Shown piece by piece: positions 35,450 to 39,469 of a DNA stretch of 39,469 bases. The translations under genes were made by a program, and so were the position numbers. The DNA lies in contig JAGWLV010000003.1 of assembly GCA_028864875.1 (NCBI GenBank), forward strand, positions 1-39,469. Reading direction: 5' to 3'. The notes below the pieces were generated by a model. That model had not been told where the DNA came from. It saw only the letters and a program-made list of their open reading frames with translations, and did not search any database. Numbering within the stretch: the stretch's first letter is position 1; each line of letters opens with the position of its first letter. Source of the stretch: Patescibacteria group bacterium. Its GTDB lineage: Bacteria > Patescibacteriota > Minisyncoccia > Phycocordibacterales > SBAW01.

Positions 35450-36217
35450 GTTAAAAATATGTTGTGAATTAAGGACGATTTGGGCGCCTACCTCCCCAAG
35501 TGTAAGGCCTTTGAGTGCGGCGACCTTGCGCGCGACATCAAGCACAAAACTCGGCTCGTTGCGCTTGCCGCGGTTGGGGGTGGGGGCGGCAAACGGCGCG
35601 TCGGTTTCGACAAGTAGTTTGTCCATGGGGCACGCGTCAATCGCGCCGTCATACTCGCCCGTGTACGTGACCGGACCGGGGAAGGACAGGTAGCAGCCGA
35701 GATCAAGATATTTTTGTGCGAGCTCTTTCGTCCCCGTGAAAAAATGCATAACAATATGTAGTTTGTCGCCGTGGTCGCGGCGATGCGCTGCGAGTGTGGT
35801 GAGCATGTCTTCGTGCGCGTCCCTGCAGTGGATAATCAAGGGCTTCTGCGCGCGGAGTGCGAGCTGGATGTGCGCCTCGAAGCGCAGCATCTGCGTGCGG
35901 CGCTCCTCGGGCGTCTTGCCGGTTCTGAAGTAATCCAAGCCGCACTCCCCTATCGCCACCACTTTCGGGTCGAGCGCGAGTTCTTGATACTTTTCCATAT
36001 CAAAGTCTTCGGCTTCGTTGTCGTTGGGGTGGAGGCCGACCGAGGCCCACAAAAAGTCGTGTTGCCGTGCGAGTGCGAGCCCCGCTTTCGAGACTTCATA
36101 GTCGGTGCCGACCACAAGGCCGCCGAGTGCGAGCGCGCGCATGCGCGCGAGCACCTGGGGCAGGTCGTTTTTGTACTGCGGGAATTGCAGGTGGCAGTGC
36201 GCGTCAAAAAATTTCAT
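35438..36217 (-). CDS. tatD: TatD-family metal-dependent DNase
   Basis: 259 residues, normal length. Metal ligands are in 'FDAHCHLQF' (H-x-H, ~5-8), 'GECGLDYF' (Glu), 'IIHCRDAHEDM' (His), 'MHFFTGT' (His) and 'VETDAPF' (Asp). TatD enzymes are 3'-5' exonucleases or D-aminoacyl-tRNA deacylase-like hydrolases. It is 35 nt after metG, a common pairing. Confidence 0.95.
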   Translation of the reverse strand: MKFFDAHCHLQFPQYKNDLPQVLARMRALALGGLVVGTDYEVSKAGLALARQHDFLWASVGLHPNDNEAEDFDMEKYQELALDPKVVAIGECGLDYFRTGKTPEERRTQMLRFEAHIQLALRAQKPLIIHCRDAHEDMLTTLAAHRRDHGDKLHIVMHFFTGTKELAQKYLDLGCYLSFPGPVTYTGEYDGAIDACPMDKLLVETDAPFAAPTPNRGKRNEPSFVLDVARKVAALKGLTLGEVGAQIVLNSQHIFNLTV

Positions 36218-36252
36218 ACAGATATTCTGACATTCTTGAGAATGTTGGAATG

Positions 36253-37677
36253 TTAATCTTTGCGCGGAAAGAGGTTCTCCGGTTTTTTGTTTTCAACAAC
36301 AGCCTTTTTTATTGCTTCGTTTGTCGCCGGCATAAACGGATTGAGCATACGGCCAATGATATACAGCTCTTGGGTCAATTCGAGGATTATCTTTTTGCCT
36401 TGTTCGGGATTCTCTTTAACAACTTTAAATGGCTGGGTTTCGGTGATTTTGTGGTCTAGGGCGGCAATGCACTGCCACACATACTCAACAGCTTTATTAA
36501 CCTCAAACTGCTCGAGCGGCTCTGTGTATTCTTTCGGGAAACCAACCGCCTCCGGCCGAGTCCCCTCTGACAAATGCATCTGCGCCAACTGCATAATCCG
36601 CGAAGCGAGATTACCGAGACCATTGGCCAGGTCGGCGTTGTACACCTCTTTAAAGTGTTCGCGGGTGATGTCGCCGTCCTCGAACGGTGAAATGTGGCGG
36701 GCGAGATAGTATCGCAGGGCATCGGTACCGTACTCCTCCAGCAACTCTTGGGGGTCTATAACATTGCCGAGTGTTTTGCTCATCTTTTTGCCGCCGGAGC
36801 GTATGAGTCCGTGTACAAGCAGCCTTTTGGGCAGTGGCACTCCCGCACTCAAAAGCATCCCGGGCCAGATGGCGGCATGAAAGCGCAAAATGTCCTTGCC
36901 TATAACGTGTACGTCGGCCGGCCAGAATTCTTTGTACAGAGCATCGTCGCGCCCGTAGCCGAGCGCCGTGATGTAGTTGGAGAGCGCATCGCACCACACG
37001 TACATGACTTGGGAGTCGTCGCCCGGGACAGGGATCCCAACGGGCACTTTTGCTTTGGGGCGGGAGAAGCTTACGTCTTGCAATCCTTCATCCAAAAGAG
37101 CGAGGATTTCATTCTTGCGGCTCTGGGGCAGTATCTCAAGTTCATCGGACTCTATTTTCGATTTAATAGGGGCGGTGTACTTTGAGAGCCTGAAAAAATA
37201 GTTTTCTTCCTTGGTGCGCTCCGGCACCGTGCCATGGTCAGGGCACTTGCCGTCCACTAATTCCTTCTCGGTAATAAACGCTTCGTGCCCCACACAGTAG
37301 AGCCCCTCGTACTCTTTTTTATAGATATCTCCCGCTGCCGCCATCTTTTCCCACAGCCTTTTTGCGCCCGGCCAGTGCATCTGTTCGTCTGAAGTGCGGA
37401 TAAATTGGTCGTACGAAATATCGAGGCGCTTAAAGAGCGCCGCAAACCCCTCGACCATGCGGTCGCGGAAGGCGTGGATGTCTTCTCCGGCTTTTATCGC
37501 TCCTTGGATAACCGTCTGTGCGTTCTCGTCAGAGCCGGTCAGGAAGTACGTCTTGTCCCCCACCAGGCGGTGGTAGCGGGCAATGACATCGCATAGGGTG
37601 GTTACATACGCATGCCCCAAGTGCAAGTTCGCATTGGGATAAAAAATGGGCGTGGTGATATAGAACTTTTTGTCCAT
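36253..37677 (-). CDS. metG: Methionyl-tRNA synthetase
   Basis: 474 residues, class Ia enzyme that charges tRNA-Met. 'NLHLGHAYVT' (HIGH motif, ~17-26), 'TGSDENAQ', a single-knuckle region with 'CPDHGTV', and 'GGKKMSKTLGNVID' (KMSKS motif, ~292-305). The anticodon domain follows; there is no C-terminal tRNA-binding appendix, as in short forms. No SD is visible. Confidence 0.98.
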   Translation of the reverse strand: MDKKFYITTPIFYPNANLHLGHAYVTTLCDVIARYHRLVGDKTYFLTGSDENAQTVIQGAIKAGEDIHAFRDRMVEGFAALFKRLDISYDQFIRTSDEQMHWPGAKRLWEKMAAAGDIYKKEYEGLYCVGHEAFITEKELVDGKCPDHGTVPERTKEENYFFRLSKYTAPIKSKIESDELEILPQSRKNEILALLDEGLQDVSFSRPKAKVPVGIPVPGDDSQVMYVWCDALSNYITALGYGRDDALYKEFWPADVHVIGKDILRFHAAIWPGMLLSAGVPLPKRLLVHGLIRSGGKKMSKTLGNVIDPQELLEEYGTDALRYYLARHISPFEDGDITREHFKEVYNADLANGLGNLASRIMQLAQMHLSEGTRPEAVGFPKEYTEPLEQFEVNKAVEYVWQCIAALDHKITETQPFKVVKENPEQGKKIILELTQELYIIGRMLNPFMPATNEAIKKAVVENKKPENLFPRKD

Positions 37678-37688
37678 GGAAAAATCGG

Positions 37689-38762
37689 TTAGGCGGGTTC
37701 GCCCTCCGGCGTCATCCCCGCGCGCGCAAGCGCGCGCGTCTTCTCGCGGTCGACGTCCGAGACAAATTCCTGTATCGCGCCCGCAATAGGGACGGACAGC
37801 AGCACGCCGAGGAAGCCGACGAGCTTAAAGCCGATAATGAGCGAGAGGATGACGAGGAGCGGGGGGACGCCGACGACTTTTTTGACGACGACGGGGTATA
37901 TAAGGTGCGCTTCAAACTGCTGCACAATGACGTAGAGGCCGACGACAAGGAAAGCCGCGGTCACCCCGCCGTCGGCCGCCGCAACGGCGACCGCGGGTAT
38001 GGCCGCAAGGAACTGCCCGAACACCGGAATGAGCTCAAACACCGCGGCGAGGACCGCGAGCACAAGCGCGTTTGGTACCGCCAAGATGAGGAGACCCAAG
38101 TAGAGGAGCACGCCGACGATGAGGGCGAGCACGAGCTGCCCCTGCATCCACTTGCCGATCTTGTCCTGCGAGCGCTTCCAGAGGTGGAGTACGTAGGCCT
38201 GTTCGTCGACAGGTGTGATGACGCGCAAAAAGTCGTCAACGCCGGTCTCCTGCACGCAAAAGTAAAAGGAGAAGACGACGATGAGCACAAAGGACGTGAG
38301 CCCGCCGAAAAACGCCGAGACGGTCGAGAAGATGCCGCCTGTCGAGTCCGCAAGCGTCGTCGAGAGCGAGCGGAGCACCTCGGCGGAGCTCAGCGTCTCG
38401 GTCACCGAGCCGGGGAGGAAGCCGTGTGTAATCTCGGCGATATTGAGCGACGAGAGTGTAGCGGGAAGGTGTTGAAGAAAGCTCGCGGCATCGTTAAGAA
38501 TAGGTGGCACAAAAAAGAAGAGCACGCCCCCGATAATGCCGATGACTGTCGCGTACATGACTATGACCGAGAGCACACGCCGCAGGCCCCAGCGCATAAA
38601 TGCGTGTATACCCGGCTCCATCGCGGAAGCTATGACTATCGCGGTCAAGACCACGAGCACGATGTCCCGCAAAAACCACAAGAGGCCGAGGAGCAATACA
38701 AAAAGGAGGCCCGTCACAATGGAGCCCGAGGAGATGTGGACGTTGATGTCCTTGCTGGCCAT
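37689..38762 (-). CDS. AI-2E family permease
   Basis: 357 residues with about eight membrane helices and the PF01594 pattern: a first helix pair (~15-80), a soluble loop (~85-160), then 'WMQGQLVLALIVGVLLYLGL', 'FELIPVFGQFLAAIPAV', 'YPVVVKKVVGVPPLLVILSL' and 'LSVPIAGAIQEFV'. Members export varied substrates or act as antiporters; the AI-2 role is not general. TAGGAT ends 6 nt before the ATG. It is 4 nt from glyS. Confidence 0.93.
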   Translation of the reverse strand: MASKDINVHISSGSIVTGLLFVLLLGLLWFLRDIVLVVLTAIVIASAMEPGIHAFMRWGLRRVLSVIVMYATVIGIIGGVLFFFVPPILNDAASFLQHLPATLSSLNIAEITHGFLPGSVTETLSSAEVLRSLSTTLADSTGGIFSTVSAFFGGLTSFVLIVVFSFYFCVQETGVDDFLRVITPVDEQAYVLHLWKRSQDKIGKWMQGQLVLALIVGVLLYLGLLILAVPNALVLAVLAAVFELIPVFGQFLAAIPAVAVAAADGGVTAAFLVVGLYVIVQQFEAHLIYPVVVKKVVGVPPLLVILSLIIGFKLVGFLGVLLSVPIAGAIQEFVSDVDREKTRALARAGMTPEGEPA

Positions 38763-38766
38763 GCCG

Positions 38767-39469
38767 CTATCCTAGCACTATTCTGCTTTTTATATAGTGG
38801 GGCAGCTCCTCTATTTCGATGCGCTCTTGCGCGCCCGTGTCGCGCTCCCGCACGGTCACCGTGTCGTTTTGGAGAGTGTCGAAGTCGACCGTAATACACC
38901 ACGGGGTCCCGACTTCGTCCTGGCGGCGGTAGCGCTTGCCGATGTTGCCGTTGTCGTCCCACACGATGTGCGGAACTTCTTTTTTGAGCGCCTCGTATAC
39001 TCCGCGCGCTTTTTGAATAAGTTCGGGTTTGTTTTTGAGGAGCGGAAACACGGCGGCTTTGACAGGTGCGAGGTGCGGGGGGAACTTCAACACTACGCGG
39101 GGCTCGCCGCCAAGCTCGTCTTCGGTATAGGCCTTGGCGATGACCGCGAGCACGTGGCGGCCCAACCCGAATGTGGGCTCAAGGACGTGGGGCACAAAGC
39201 GCTCGTTGCTGCCGTGATCGAGGTACGAGAGGTCCACCCCCGAGTGTTCGATATGATTTTTGAGGTCAAAGTCCGTGCGATACGCGAGCCCGCCTATCTC
39301 GTCGAACTTGTGCGGATAGTTGAAGTGGAAGTCGATTGTGCGCTTGGAGTAGTGTGCGCGCTCGCCGTCGGGGATCTCCACCTCTTTGATGTCGCCCTTA
39401 TCAAAGCCGAGCGACTTAAACCACGCGCGCATTTCTCCCAGCCAGTATTCAAATTGCTTCTGCCACTCC
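38767..39469 (-). CDS. glyS: Glycyl-tRNA synthetase, single-chain class II (5' partial)
   Basis: About 233 codons to the right edge; the N-terminal part is outside. Class II catalytic and anticodon motifs are visible: 'YPHKFDEIGGLAYRTDFDL' , 'FVPHVLEPTFGLGRHVLAVI', 'LKFPPHLAPVKAAVFPL', 'RYRRQDEVGTPWCITVDFD' and 'LPHYI'. This is the homodimeric (GlyQS/eukaryote-archaea-like) type, not the E. coli alpha-beta type. It precedes the AI-2E gene. Confidence 0.97.
   Translation of the reverse strand, partial: EWQKQFEYWLGEMRAWFKSLGFDKGDIKEVEIPDGERAHYSKRTIDFHFNYPHKFDEIGGLAYRTDFDLKNHIEHSGVDLSYLDHGSNERFVPHVLEPTFGLGRHVLAVIAKAYTEDELGGEPRVVLKFPPHLAPVKAAVFPLLKNKPELIQKARGVYEALKKEVPHIVWDDNGNIGKRYRRQDEVGTPWCITVDFDTLQNDTVTVRERDTGAQERIEIEELPHYIKSRIVLG

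Overview
This window looks like a piece of a Candidatus Patescibacteria (CPR) genome, most likely Parcubacteria. The evidence is a 16S rRNA with non-standard 515F and 907R primer sites, very compact gene packing, several proteins I recognise as CPR-typical (a 'GCSEKT' helix-turn-helix protein, Cys-rich 'DGTEAGVDCGG' secreted proteins, a TM-helix-repeat membrane protein, a peptidoglycan-binding giant surface protein), and many genes with no Shine-Dalgarno (SD) sequence. I could not confirm the lineage beyond that. GC content appears moderately high. No tRNA, CRISPR array or IS element was seen.

Layout. 1-919 is the 5' part of a 16S gene on the minus strand. It is preceded by its own leader and sigma70 promoter (1171-1198). 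1279-9924 holds an SD-led unknown gene, secDF, a surface-glycan cluster (epimerase, sugar-phosphate transferase, divergent GT4 glycosyltransferase), a RodA/FtsW protein and a Cys-rich membrane-anchored protein. 9979-13520 is a separate 23S-5S unit with its own promoter, so the rRNA operon is split: 23S-5S lies about 9 kb upstream of 16S with protein genes between. 13591-16342 holds a TM-helix-repeat membrane protein, a winged-helix regulator, a 31-aa small protein and rplJL behind an L10-leader attenuator. 16348-23446 is a cell-surface block: an unknown gene, a 45-aa membrane peptide, a DUF5666-like protein, a class A beta-lactamase-like protein, a TPR protein and an 1117-residue peptidoglycan-binding surface protein with a roughly 280-nt leader.

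23591-28503 holds the CPR helix-turn-helix regulator divergent from ftsK, an unknown gene, a small Ig-like protein and recA. 28505-33195 holds an ECF-type sigma factor with two small membrane proteins, two exported unknowns, an Lnt-like acyltransferase and EF-P. 33192-39469 holds rpsR-ssb-rpsF, a remnant of a diversity-generating retroelement, tatD, metG, an AI-2E-type permease and a 5'-truncated glycyl-tRNA synthetase gene.

Main points of interest. (1) 34424-34764 looks like a decayed diversity-generating retroelement: a 61-residue C-terminal reverse transcriptase fragment just downstream of a gene whose 3' end has the AAY-codon scatter of a variable region. (2) The 16S and 23S genes are unlinked but share a promoter core and a leader made of a hairpin, a T-run and a boxA-like motif. 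(3) About a dozen transcription units carry a -10 hexamer 6-10 nt before the start codon and no SD, implying leaderless mRNAs, whereas several genes of unknown function sit in self-contained cassettes with strong SDs and their own terminators. (4) The 16S 530-loop pseudoknot carries a compensated double change.
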